Source: JANQEA01 sp964466035 (GTDB lineage: Bacteria > Bipolaricaulota > Bipolaricaulia > UBA7950 > UBA9294). From it: a stretch of DNA of 64,000 bases. Position numbers and translations under genes: made by a program. The stretch is from positions 62,001 to 126,000 of the forward strand of contig CAYXLR010000002.1 of NCBI GenBank assembly GCA_964466035.1, given 5' to 3'. This document shows, piece after piece, positions 57,780 through 64,000 of the stretch. The notes below the pieces were generated by a model that ran no database searches, was not told the origin of the DNA, and was given only the letters and a program-made list of their open reading frames with translations. Positions within the stretch are counted from its first letter, which is position 1. The number at the start of each line of letters is the position of its first letter.

Positions 57780-59315
57780 ATGCGGACGATCGTCATCGAT
57801 CCGGTCACTCGGATCGAAGGGCACCTGAAGATCGAAGCGACCGTCGACGACGGCGTCGTCGTGGAGGCGCGGAGCACGGGGACGCTGTTCCGCGGCATCG
57901 AGCTGATCCTTCAGGGGCGAGACCCTCGCGACGCCCCTCGGATCACCCAGCGGATCTGCGGCGTCTGCCCGACGGCGCACGCGACGGCGTCGACGTTCGC
58001 GCTCGACGAGGCGTTCGGGATCGCCGATCGGATCCCGGCGAACGGTCGGATCCTCCGCAACCTCATCCTCGGCTGCAACTTCATCCAGTCCCACGTCCTG
58101 CACTTCTACCACCTGGCGGCGCTCGACTACGTCGACGTGACGGCCGTCGCCGGGTATGAGGGGACCGACCCCGGCCTCCTCGCGGCGAAGGCGTTCCTCG
58201 GCCGCGGCGAGCTCGGGCCGTTCGTCCCCCGGTACGAGGGGGACTATCGCTTCCCGACCGACGTCGCGCAGCGGCTGGCGTCGCACTACGTGCAGGCGTT
58301 CGACGTCCGGCGGAAGGCGCACGAGCTCCTGGCGGTGTTCGGCGGGAAGATGCCGCACAACGTCGGGATCGTCCCCGGCGGGGTGACGCAGGTCCCCGAG
58401 GTCGACACGATCGCCGGCTTCCTATGGCGGCTAAACGAGATTCGTCATTTTATCGATCACGTGTACGTCCCCGACGTGCTCGAGGTCGCCCGCGCCTACG
58501 GCGACTACGCCGAGGTCGGCGGCGGTTGCGGGAGCTTCATCAGCTACGGGGGGTTCCCTCTCGAGAACGGCCGCTTCCTCGGCTCGGGGACGATCGCGAT
58601 GGACCTCGCTCCGGAAGAGATCGGCGTCGGGAAGATCACCGAGTCGGTCCAGCATGCGTGGCTGGCGAGCGAGCGGGATCCACTGCATCCGTCGGAGGGC
58701 GTGACGGTGCCCGATCCGTCCAAGGAGGGCGCTTACTCGTGGATCAAGGCCCCCCGCTACGACGGCGACGTGTACGAGGGCGGGCCGCTGGCGCGGATGC
58801 TCCTCGGGTATGCGCGCGGGATCGAACCGATCGTGGCGCTCGTCGATCGGGTGCTGGGCGCGCTCGATGCCGGTCCGGCGGCGCTGAACTCGGCCCTCGG
58901 ACGCCACGCGGCGCGCGCGGTCGAGTGCAAGGTCGTCGCCGACGCGATGGCCGACTGGGTCCTCGACCTCGTGCCGGGCGGCGAGGTCTACGCGCCGTAC
59001 GAGATCCCCGACGAAGGAGAAGGGGCCGGGCTGACCGCCGCCCCCCGAGGGGCGCTCGGCCACTGGGTCCGGCTGAAGGACGGAGCCATCGACCACTACC
59101 AGTGCGTCGTTCCGACGACGTGGAACGCGTCTCCGAAGGACGAGCAGGGGAAGCCGGGTCCGATCGAACAGGCGATCGCCGGGACGCCGATCGCGGACGA
59201 GGAGAATCCGTTCGAGATCGTCCGGATCGTTCGCTCGTTCGATCCGTGTTTGGCCTGCGCCGTCCACCTGATCACGCCCCGAGGCAGAACGCTGGGGCGG
59301 TACGTGGTGAGCTAG
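57780..59315 (+). CDS. [NiFe] hydrogenase large subunit
   Basis: 511 residues. It binds the NiFe(CN)2CO centre. Motif L1 is RITQRICGVCPTAHATAS near residue 57 and L2 is SFDPCLACAVHLI near residue 490, giving the four Ni ligand cysteines. After the L2 His comes LITPRGRTLGRYVVS, a 15-residue C-terminal extension removed by the maturation protease encoded next. GRILRNLILGCNFIQSHVLH and FYHLAALDYVDV fit group 1-like large subunits. ATG at 57780 lies 3 bases after the small-subunit stop. The exact hydrogenase group cannot be set without phylogeny. Confidence 0.94.
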   Translation: MRTIVIDPVTRIEGHLKIEATVDDGVVVEARSTGTLFRGIELILQGRDPRDAPRITQRICGVCPTAHATASTFALDEAFGIADRIPANGRILRNLILGCNFIQSHVLHFYHLAALDYVDVTAVAGYEGTDPGLLAAKAFLGRGELGPFVPRYEGDYRFPTDVAQRLASHYVQAFDVRRKAHELLAVFGGKMPHNVGIVPGGVTQVPEVDTIAGFLWRLNEIRHFIDHVYVPDVLEVARAYGDYAEVGGGCGSFISYGGFPLENGRFLGSGTIAMDLAPEEIGVGKITESVQHAWLASERDPLHPSEGVTVPDPSKEGAYSWIKAPRYDGDVYEGGPLARMLLGYARGIEPIVALVDRVLGALDAGPAALNSALGRHAARAVECKVVADAMADWVLDLVPGGEVYAPYEIPDEGEGAGLTAAPRGALGHWVRLKDGAIDHYQCVVPTTWNASPKDEQGKPGPIEQAIAGTPIADEENPFEIVRIVRSFDPCLACAVHLITPRGRTLGRYVVS

Positions 59316-59323
59316 GAGGCGCG

Positions 59324-59782
59324 ATGAGAACCGCGATCGTCGGCGTCGGGAACGGCCTGATGAGGGACGAGGGGATCGGCGTTCACGTCGCCCGCGCGAT
59401 GGCGAACGCGGAGCTTCCCGAGGGCGTCCTGGTGGTCGACGCGGGGACCGATCCGGACGTCGCGTTCGACCTCGACGGATACGAACGCGTGATCGTCGTC
59501 GACGCGGTCCTTGGCGGAGGGACGCCGGGCACGGTGTATCGGTTCGGCGACGAGGTCGAATTCGACGCGTCCGGCGCCCGAAGGGCGAGCCACGACGTGA
59601 GGCTGTTGGAGACGCTCCGCGCGGTCGGACTGCCGGGGGAGGACCCGGAGATCGTCGTGATCGGGGTCGAACCGGAGAAGATCGATTGGGGGCTCGACCT
59701 GTCACCGATCGTCGAGGCGTCGGTCCCGAGGGTCGTAGAGATCGTGAGACAGGAGATCAGGCGGAACGACAGGAGGTCCTAG
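59324..59782 (+). CDS. Hydrogenase maturation protease
   Basis: 152 residues, HyaD/HybD-type. It trims the C-terminal extension of the large subunit once nickel is loaded. AIVGVGNGLMRDEGIGVHVA gives the first conserved acidic residue (Glu after RD), VVDAGTDPDVAF and IVVDAVLGGGTPG the central Asp-containing motif, and SHDVRLLETLRAVG the conserved His. VVIGVEPEKIDWGLDLSPIV is the typical end. ATG at 59324 follows AGGAGG; it begins 8 bases after the large subunit and ends directly at the MetV start (TAGATG). The other Hyp proteins needed for cofactor assembly are not in this window. Confidence 0.9.
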   Translation: MRTAIVGVGNGLMRDEGIGVHVARAMANAELPEGVLVVDAGTDPDVAFDLDGYERVIVVDAVLGGGTPGTVYRFGDEVEFDASGARRASHDVRLLETLRAVGLPGEDPEIVVIGVEPEKIDWGLDLSPIVEASVPRVVEIVRQEIRRNDRRS

Positions 59783-60478
59783 ATGCTCGTGACCGAACGA
59801 AAACCGATCGACGAGATCGTCGGATTCCTCGCCGGAGAGCGCTCGGTCTTCCTCCTCGGCTGCGACGGGTGCGCGGCCGCCTCCGGCACGGGCGGGGAGC
59901 CGGAGATCCTCGAGTTGAAGGAGGAGCTGGAGGCACACGGTACCGAGGTCGTCGGCTGGAAGGTCCTCGACTTCCTCTGCCAGAAGGCGCTGATCCGGAC
60001 CAGCCTGAGGCCGTACGCGGAGACGCTGGAACGCGCCGATTCCGTCGTCGTCTCGACGTGCGGGATCGGCATCCAGGCGTCGGCGACGGTGATCGATAAG
60101 GCCGTGCATCCGGCGTGCAACACGGTCTCCCTCGGCGGGATCCGTGGCGAGTGGCAGGGCGAGGAGCGGTGCGCCGAGTGCGGGCAGTGCTTCCTCGAGT
60201 TCACTGCGGGAATCTGTCCGTTGACCGCCTGCGCGAAGGGGCTCGTCAACGGGCCGTGCGGCGGCGCGAAGGACGGACGGTGCGAGGTCGAGCCCGAGGT
60301 TCGGCGGTGCGCGTGGGACGTCATCTACGAGCGACTCGAGAGGCAGGGGCGGCTCGATTTGCTCCGTCGCAGTCCGGTGCAAGTCAAGGACCACGCGAGA
60401 ATGCGGCCGCCGAGCGCGATCCGGGGGACCCGGACGTGGGCGATCGACATGAAGACAGCAGAGGACGCGACCTCATGA
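59783..60478 (+). CDS. metV: MetV-type partner of methylenetetrahydrofolate reductase
   Basis: 231 residues. MTHFR_C/MetV family, a flavin-free zinc or iron-sulfur subunit that pairs with MetF in acetogens. CAECGQCFLEFTAGICPLTA and CAKGLVNGPCGG hold the conserved C-terminal cysteines; GCDGCAAASGTGGEPEILEL and STCGIGIQASATVIDKAVHP mark the N-terminal half. ATG at 59783 follows AGGAGG one base after the protease stop, and the end overlaps metF in ATGA. It is thus co-translated between the hydrogenase protease and MetF. In Moorella the MetVF pair is joined to Hdr/Mvh-type proteins; none is present here. Confidence 0.88.
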   Translation: MLVTERKPIDEIVGFLAGERSVFLLGCDGCAAASGTGGEPEILELKEELEAHGTEVVGWKVLDFLCQKALIRTSLRPYAETLERADSVVVSTCGIGIQASATVIDKAVHPACNTVSLGGIRGEWQGEERCAECGQCFLEFTAGICPLTACAKGLVNGPCGGAKDGRCEVEPEVRRCAWDVIYERLERQGRLDLLRRSPVQVKDHARMRPPSAIRGTRTWAIDMKTAEDATS

Positions 60479-61341
60479 AACTGACCGATCTGTTCCGTGC
60501 CGGCAAGTTCGTCGTCACCTCCGAGGTCGCCCCTCCGAAGGGAACCGAGACCGCGGAGATGATCGAGAACGCGGAGCGGCTGAAGCCGCGCGTCGACGCG
60601 ATCAACATCACCGATCAGCAATCGTCGGTGATGCGCCTCGGGTCGTTGGCCGCGTCGCGGATGCTGAAGGAGCGCGGGATCGAGCCCGTGTTCCAGGCGA
60701 CGTGCCGCGACCGCAATCGGATCGCGCTGCAGTCCGATTTGCTCTCCGCGTGGGCGCTGGGGATCGAGAACGTCCTCTGCCTGACCGGCGATCACGTCAC
60801 GCTCGGCGACTTTCCGGACGCGAAGGCCGTCTTCGACCTTGACTCGGTGTCGCTCCTCGCCGCGGCGAAAGGGCTCAATCAAGGGAGCGACATGGGCGGC
60901 AACGAGCTCGCGGGGAGTCCCGACTTCTGCCTCGGCGCCGTCGTCACGCCGGGTGCCGACCCGGTCGAGCTCCAGTTGATCAAAATGGGGAAGAAGATCG
61001 CCGCGGGAGCGACGTTCTTCCAAACCCAGGCGGTCTTCGATCCGGAGGCGTTCGCCCGGTTCATGGAAGGGGCGAAGGGGTTCGGCGTCCCGGTGATGGC
61101 CGGGATCATCCTCCTCAAGTCGCCCGGCATGGCGCGGTTCATGAACCAGAACGTCGCCGGCGTTTCCGTGCCCGACGGGCTGATCGACGAGATGGCGGAC
61201 GCGGGCGACCGCCCGGCGAAGTCGGTCGAGATCGCCGCGCGGCTGGCCCGCGACGTCAAGGATCTCTGCCAAGGAGTGCACATCATGCCGCTCGGCTGGG
61301 AGAAGCGCGTCCCCGAGGTGCTGGAGGCCGCGGGGCTGTAG
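60475..61341 (+). CDS. metF: 5,10-methylenetetrahydrofolate reductase
   Basis: 288 residues. It reduces methylene-THF to methyl-THF in the methyl branch of the acetyl-CoA pathway. Seen: the flavin/folate TIM barrel with FVVTSEVAPPKGTETAEMIE near the start, AINITDQQSSVMRLGSLAAS, NVLCLTGDHVTLGDFPDAKA, GATFFQTQAVFDPEAFARFM and PVMAGIILLKSPGMARFMNQ. ATG at 60475 overlaps metV by 4 bases. It is the last gene of the hydrogenase operon. The next gene on the opposite strand is 51 bases away (convergent). Confidence 0.93.
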   Translation: MKLTDLFRAGKFVVTSEVAPPKGTETAEMIENAERLKPRVDAINITDQQSSVMRLGSLAASRMLKERGIEPVFQATCRDRNRIALQSDLLSAWALGIENVLCLTGDHVTLGDFPDAKAVFDLDSVSLLAAAKGLNQGSDMGGNELAGSPDFCLGAVVTPGADPVELQLIKMGKKIAAGATFFQTQAVFDPEAFARFMEGAKGFGVPVMAGIILLKSPGMARFMNQNVAGVSVPDGLIDEMADAGDRPAKSVEIAARLARDVKDLCQGVHIMPLGWEKRVPEVLEAAGL

Positions 61342-61391
61342 CGGGCGAAGCGTCAGAGCGTACTCTCGTTGTGTTGCCGGCGCCGGTGCCG

Positions 61392-62105
61392 TCACGAGGG
61401 TCGGTGCGGAGCCCGTGCGTTGCCGGGGACGTGGCGATAGGAGCAGTCGAGCCGTGGGCACCCTTCGCAGGAGAACGGATGCTTCGCTTGCGTGACCCGC
61501 TCGCCGATCCCGATGACGAACGACACGCTCTTCGACGGCCGCATCAACAGGTGGGGCGTGAGCCGGACGCCGAGCGGATCCCTCGGCAGGTGGGCGAAGA
61601 CGAGGCGCTGGTTTTCCAGCTCCCAGCCGCTCGCCCCCGCGCCCGGAGAGAACGCGCGGCTTGCGGACAGACCGCGCTCCTCGGCCCAGTCGAAGACGGC
61701 GCAGCCGAGGCGGTCGCTGATCTGAGACAGGGCGGTCATCGCGATCGCGTCGAGGATCATCGAGTCGATCAGCTCGCCCTTCCGAGATAACGTGCGGGCG
61801 TGCTCTTCGATCGCCCGCCCCGCCGTGCACAGCCCGAAGCAGAGAAACCGGGCTTTCCGAATCGGCGTCGGCAATGCGTCGATCTCCGCGTTCGAAAGCG
61901 ATCTTGCGGCGACGTGGTGTCCGATACCCCGCGGTCGGATCAGCGATCGGCCGATCGGAATGGATTCCCGCACCCGTCCCTCGACGATCGCCGATCGGGA
62001 GAAGCCACCGCGCTCGAGCGTCGGCCAGACGGCATCCGCTCCGAGGTCGACGTCCGCGCCGTCGAGGTCGAAACGGCCTACGAGGGGACCGTCATGCTCC
62101 GCCAT
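61392..62105 (-). CDS. Methionine-synthase activation domain-like protein
   Basis: 237 residues. SLSNAEIDALPTPIRKARFL, CFGLCTAGRAIEEHARTLSR, ILDAIAMTALSQISDRLGCA and RAFSPGAGASGWELENQRLV fit the B12-dependent methionine synthase activation (AdoMet-binding) fold, found as a stand-alone protein in acetogens and relatives. The C-terminal CEGCPRLDCSYR adds a cysteine cluster not found in MetH. ATG at 62105 follows GGGAGG. It is convergent with metF and divergent from the methyltransferase gene (193 bases). It might help reductive methylation of a corrinoid protein; no cobalamin-binding MetH is present here. Confidence 0.72.
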   Translation of the reverse strand: MAEHDGPLVGRFDLDGADVDLGADAVWPTLERGGFSRSAIVEGRVRESIPIGRSLIRPRGIGHHVAARSLSNAEIDALPTPIRKARFLCFGLCTAGRAIEEHARTLSRKGELIDSMILDAIAMTALSQISDRLGCAVFDWAEERGLSASRAFSPGAGASGWELENQRLVFAHLPRDPLGVRLTPHLLMRPSKSVSFVIGIGERVTQAKHPFSCEGCPRLDCSYRHVPGNARAPHRPS

Positions 62106-62298
62106 GCTTCCTCCCCTCCTCGCGGTCGCCGAGGCACGCGAGCGCAAGGAGACAGAATCCAGGATTGTGATGATTGAATCCAGTGGTGGTCGGTTGCACG
62201 CATCGCCCAAGTGAGTGCCGGAGCCGCGGCCGGCGCTCCTTGCTCTGCCCGAGGGCCGACACTACGATGAACGGAGCCACTCCAAGGGAAGGAGAAAC

Positions 62299-63096
62299 AT
62301 GTTCTTGGTCGTAGGGGAGCTGATCAACTCGACGAGGAAGCGGGTCGGGCAGGCGATCGCCGACCGGAACGAGGCGCACATTCGCGACCTCGCCCGACGT
62401 CAGCACGAGGCCGGAGCGGACGTCATCGACCTCAATGCGGGCCAATCGATGGATCGGGAGCTCGACGATCTTCTCTGGCTCATCGAGGTGGTCGAGGAGG
62501 ATCTCGGCCCCGACGTGCGGCTCGGGATCGACACGTCGGATCCTCACGTGATGGAGAAGGCGATCCGCCAGTGCTCCGGGCCTCCGCTGATGAACTCGGT
62601 CAGCAACGAGCCGTCGAAGCTTCCGCTCCTCGGGATCGCCGCGGACTGCGACTGCGACGTCGTCGGCCTGGCGATGGGCGAGGCCGGCATGCCGAAGACC
62701 GCCGACGACCGGGTCCGCGAAGCCGTGGCGCTCGTCGAGAAGTGCGAGACGGCGGGCGTGGCCCGCGAAAGGCTCTACGTCGATCTGATCTGCATGTCGG
62801 TCGCCAGCTCGCCGGAGCAGGGTCGGGAGGTGCTCGAGGCGCTCCGGCGGGTCCAGGGGGAGCTGTCGGTCAAGCCGCTCGTCGCGGTGAGCAACGTGTC
62901 GTTCGGGCTTCCGAATCGACGGCTCTTGAACCGGACGTTCCTCGGGATGCTGATCGAGGCCGGCCTCGTCGGCGCGATCCTCGATCCGACCGACCCGGGG
63001 ATCTCGGAGACGATCTGCGCGGCTCGGGCGCTCCTCGGGACGGACGAGTACTGCATGGACTACATCCGGCACCATCGCGCGACGTCTCAGGCGTAG
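62299..63096 (+). CDS. acsE: Methyltetrahydrofolate:corrinoid methyltransferase, AcsE type
   Basis: 265 residues, the usual length of MeTr. It passes the methyl group from methyl-THF to a corrinoid iron-sulfur protein. It is a pterin-binding TIM barrel: FLVVGELINSTRKRVGQAIA at the start, GADVIDLNAGQSMDRELDDL with the pterin-binding Asp/Asn residues, VRLGIDTSDPHVMEKAIRQC, and LVAVSNVSFGLPNRRLLNRT with the Asn-rich substrate loop. ATG at 62299 follows AAGGAG. It is followed 20 bases on by the RACo-like gene. The corrinoid protein (acsC/acsD) and CODH genes, if any, lie beyond the right edge. Confidence 0.92.
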   Translation: MFLVVGELINSTRKRVGQAIADRNEAHIRDLARRQHEAGADVIDLNAGQSMDRELDDLLWLIEVVEEDLGPDVRLGIDTSDPHVMEKAIRQCSGPPLMNSVSNEPSKLPLLGIAADCDCDVVGLAMGEAGMPKTADDRVREAVALVEKCETAGVARERLYVDLICMSVASSPEQGREVLEALRRVQGELSVKPLVAVSNVSFGLPNRRLLNRTFLGMLIEAGLVGAILDPTDPGISETICAARALLGTDEYCMDYIRHHRATSQA

Positions 63097-63115
63097 GCGA
63101 GCGGGGGGATTCGGG

Positions 63116-64000
63116 ATGACGGAGGAATCCGGTAAGGATCGGCGCGGCACGGAAAGCGAGATCGTGCTCGTTCCGGACGGCGTGTCGCTGCGCGGTTCGC
63201 CCGGCTCGACGCTCCTTCAGGTCCTTCAAGAGAACGGCGTGCCGATCGCCGGCTCGTGCGGCGGGCAGGGAACGTGCGGCGAGTGCAGGGTCCGATTCGT
63301 GGGACGCGCCCCGGAGCCGACGCCGAGCGATCTCGACCTTCTCGATCCCGGTTCGATCGCCGCCGGATGGCGGCTTGCCTGCGCCCACGCGGTGCAGGGA
63401 ACGGTGAGAATCGAGGTTCGCGCGCCGGACGGCGATCTCGATCAGAAGGCGCAAGGCGACGCACGGGCTCCGGAGGGCGAACTCGATCCGGCCGTAACGT
63501 CGCGAATCGTCGACGTGGCGAACCGGTCGCGGGAGGACCGGCGCCCGCTCGCGGAGCGGCTCGGGGAGGCGCGTTCCGGCGAGCCGCGGATCCCCCTCCA
63601 CGTCCTTCAGCGACTGGCGAGCGCGCAGCGTACTGGGCCGCTGACCGTGATCGAGGCGGAGTGCGGGATTCTCGACGTGATCGCCGGACGGGTCGGTTCG
63701 GTCCACGGTCTCGCGATCGACATCGGGACGACGACCCTCGCGGTCTACCTGTTCGATCTCGAGACGGGCCGCCAGCTCGGCGTTGCGGCGTCGAGGAACC
63801 CGCAGCAGCGGTTCGGCGCGGACGTGATCTCCCGGATCGCGCACGTGCGCCGGACGAAGGGCGAGGGGCTGACGGAGCTTCACGCGTCCGCGGTCGAAGG
63901 CCTGAACGGGTTGATCTCCCGGATCGCGGGGGAGGCGTCCGTCTCGCCCGAGGTGATCTACCAGGCCACGGCCGTCGGCAATCCGACGATGCTTCACCTT
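63116..64000 (+). CDS. Ferredoxin-ASKHA corrinoid activation protein, RACo-like (3' end missing)
   Basis: ATG at 63116 follows GGGGGG and the frame stays open for 295 codons to the window edge. Residues about 16-105 are a 2Fe-2S ferredoxin domain: CGGQGTCGECRV plus the later Cys in RLACAHAVQGTV. After a linker, residues 205-295 begin an ASKHA/DUF4445 ATPase domain (GLAIDIGTTTLAVYLFDLET, NPQQRFGADVISRIAHV). This is the layout of RACo, which re-reduces Co(II) in the corrinoid protein at ATP cost. Placement directly after the AcsE-type gene supports it. The C-terminal part lies beyond the window. Confidence 0.9.
   Translation, partial: MTEESGKDRRGTESEIVLVPDGVSLRGSPGSTLLQVLQENGVPIAGSCGGQGTCGECRVRFVGRAPEPTPSDLDLLDPGSIAAGWRLACAHAVQGTVRIEVRAPDGDLDQKAQGDARAPEGELDPAVTSRIVDVANRSREDRRPLAERLGEARSGEPRIPLHVLQRLASAQRTGPLTVIEAECGILDVIAGRVGSVHGLAIDIGTTTLAVYLFDLETGRQLGVAASRNPQQRFGADVISRIAHVRRTKGEGLTELHASAVEGLNGLISRIAGEASVSPEVIYQATAVGNPTMLHL

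Overview
The window is GC-rich bacterial DNA that looks like one scaffold of a draft genome: it has a 100-N gap, and a gene is cut at each end. Three things point to a diderm, H2-using, acetyl-CoA-pathway bacterium: a [NiFe] hydrogenase operon joined to MetV/MetF, followed by an AcsE-type methyltransferase and a RACo-like corrinoid activator; a Lol-like lipoprotein export cluster and secreted proteins ending in aromatic residues, as outer-membrane barrels do; and a full sugar uptake and pentose-phosphate cluster. This mixture is reminiscent of Candidatus Bipolaricaulota (Acetothermia/OP1). That assignment is inference from gene content; no marker gene is present to test it.

Layout. 1-3621: two secreted Ig/cadherin-domain proteins, each followed by the same hairpin. 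3622-17055: a less GC-extreme, island-like stretch with a tRNA/tmRNA 3'-end-like remnant, a cold-shock protein with a long acidic repeat tail (interrupted by the gap), a decayed B12-binding radical SAM gene, a ribbon-helix-helix regulator, and a minus-strand defence operon. The operon encodes a TM0106-type nuclease-helicase, a frameshifted accessory gene, and TerB, DUF2791-ATPase and Lhr-like helicase proteins that match the Shango system. 17225-35433: a sugar regulon. Leftward from a promoter at 30146-30174 lie a DeoR regulator, a GT4 glycosyltransferase, a P-loop kinase, an ABC sugar importer, and glk-pgi-rpiA-zwf-pgl. Rightward, from a promoter that shares the same DNA, lie a GalT-like transferase, a fused beta-phosphoglucomutase/trehalose-phosphatase and a GH65 phosphorylase. 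35498-41861: DUF427, a small membrane protein, a MATE exporter and a LolA/LolCE/LolD-like set. 41996-46063: a formamidase-like protein, an amidohydrolase, and guaA preceded by four tandem upstream copies of its own 5' end. 46173-56695: secreted proteins (PLD plus lamin-tail domain, a beta-rich protein, a 2152-residue Ig/TSP3 protein, a lipoprotein) and a candidate structured RNA. 56825-64000: the hydrogenase-MetVF operon and the methyl-transfer genes.

How it fits together. Imported sugar or disaccharide would be split by the GH65 phosphorylase. The fused mutase would turn beta-glucose-1-phosphate into glucose-6-phosphate and Glk would phosphorylate the free glucose. Pgi, Zwf, Pgl and RpiA would then make fructose-6-phosphate, NADPH and ribose-5-phosphate. 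The eastern end provides methyl-branch chemistry: H2 oxidation, methylene-THF reduction, methyl transfer to a corrinoid protein and corrinoid reactivation.

The most unusual element is the guaA leader (44182-44552). It has four short ORFs, each starting with the first codons of guaA. The last three are chained to one another and to guaA by ATGA/GTGA overlaps, and guaA itself has no clear ribosome binding site.
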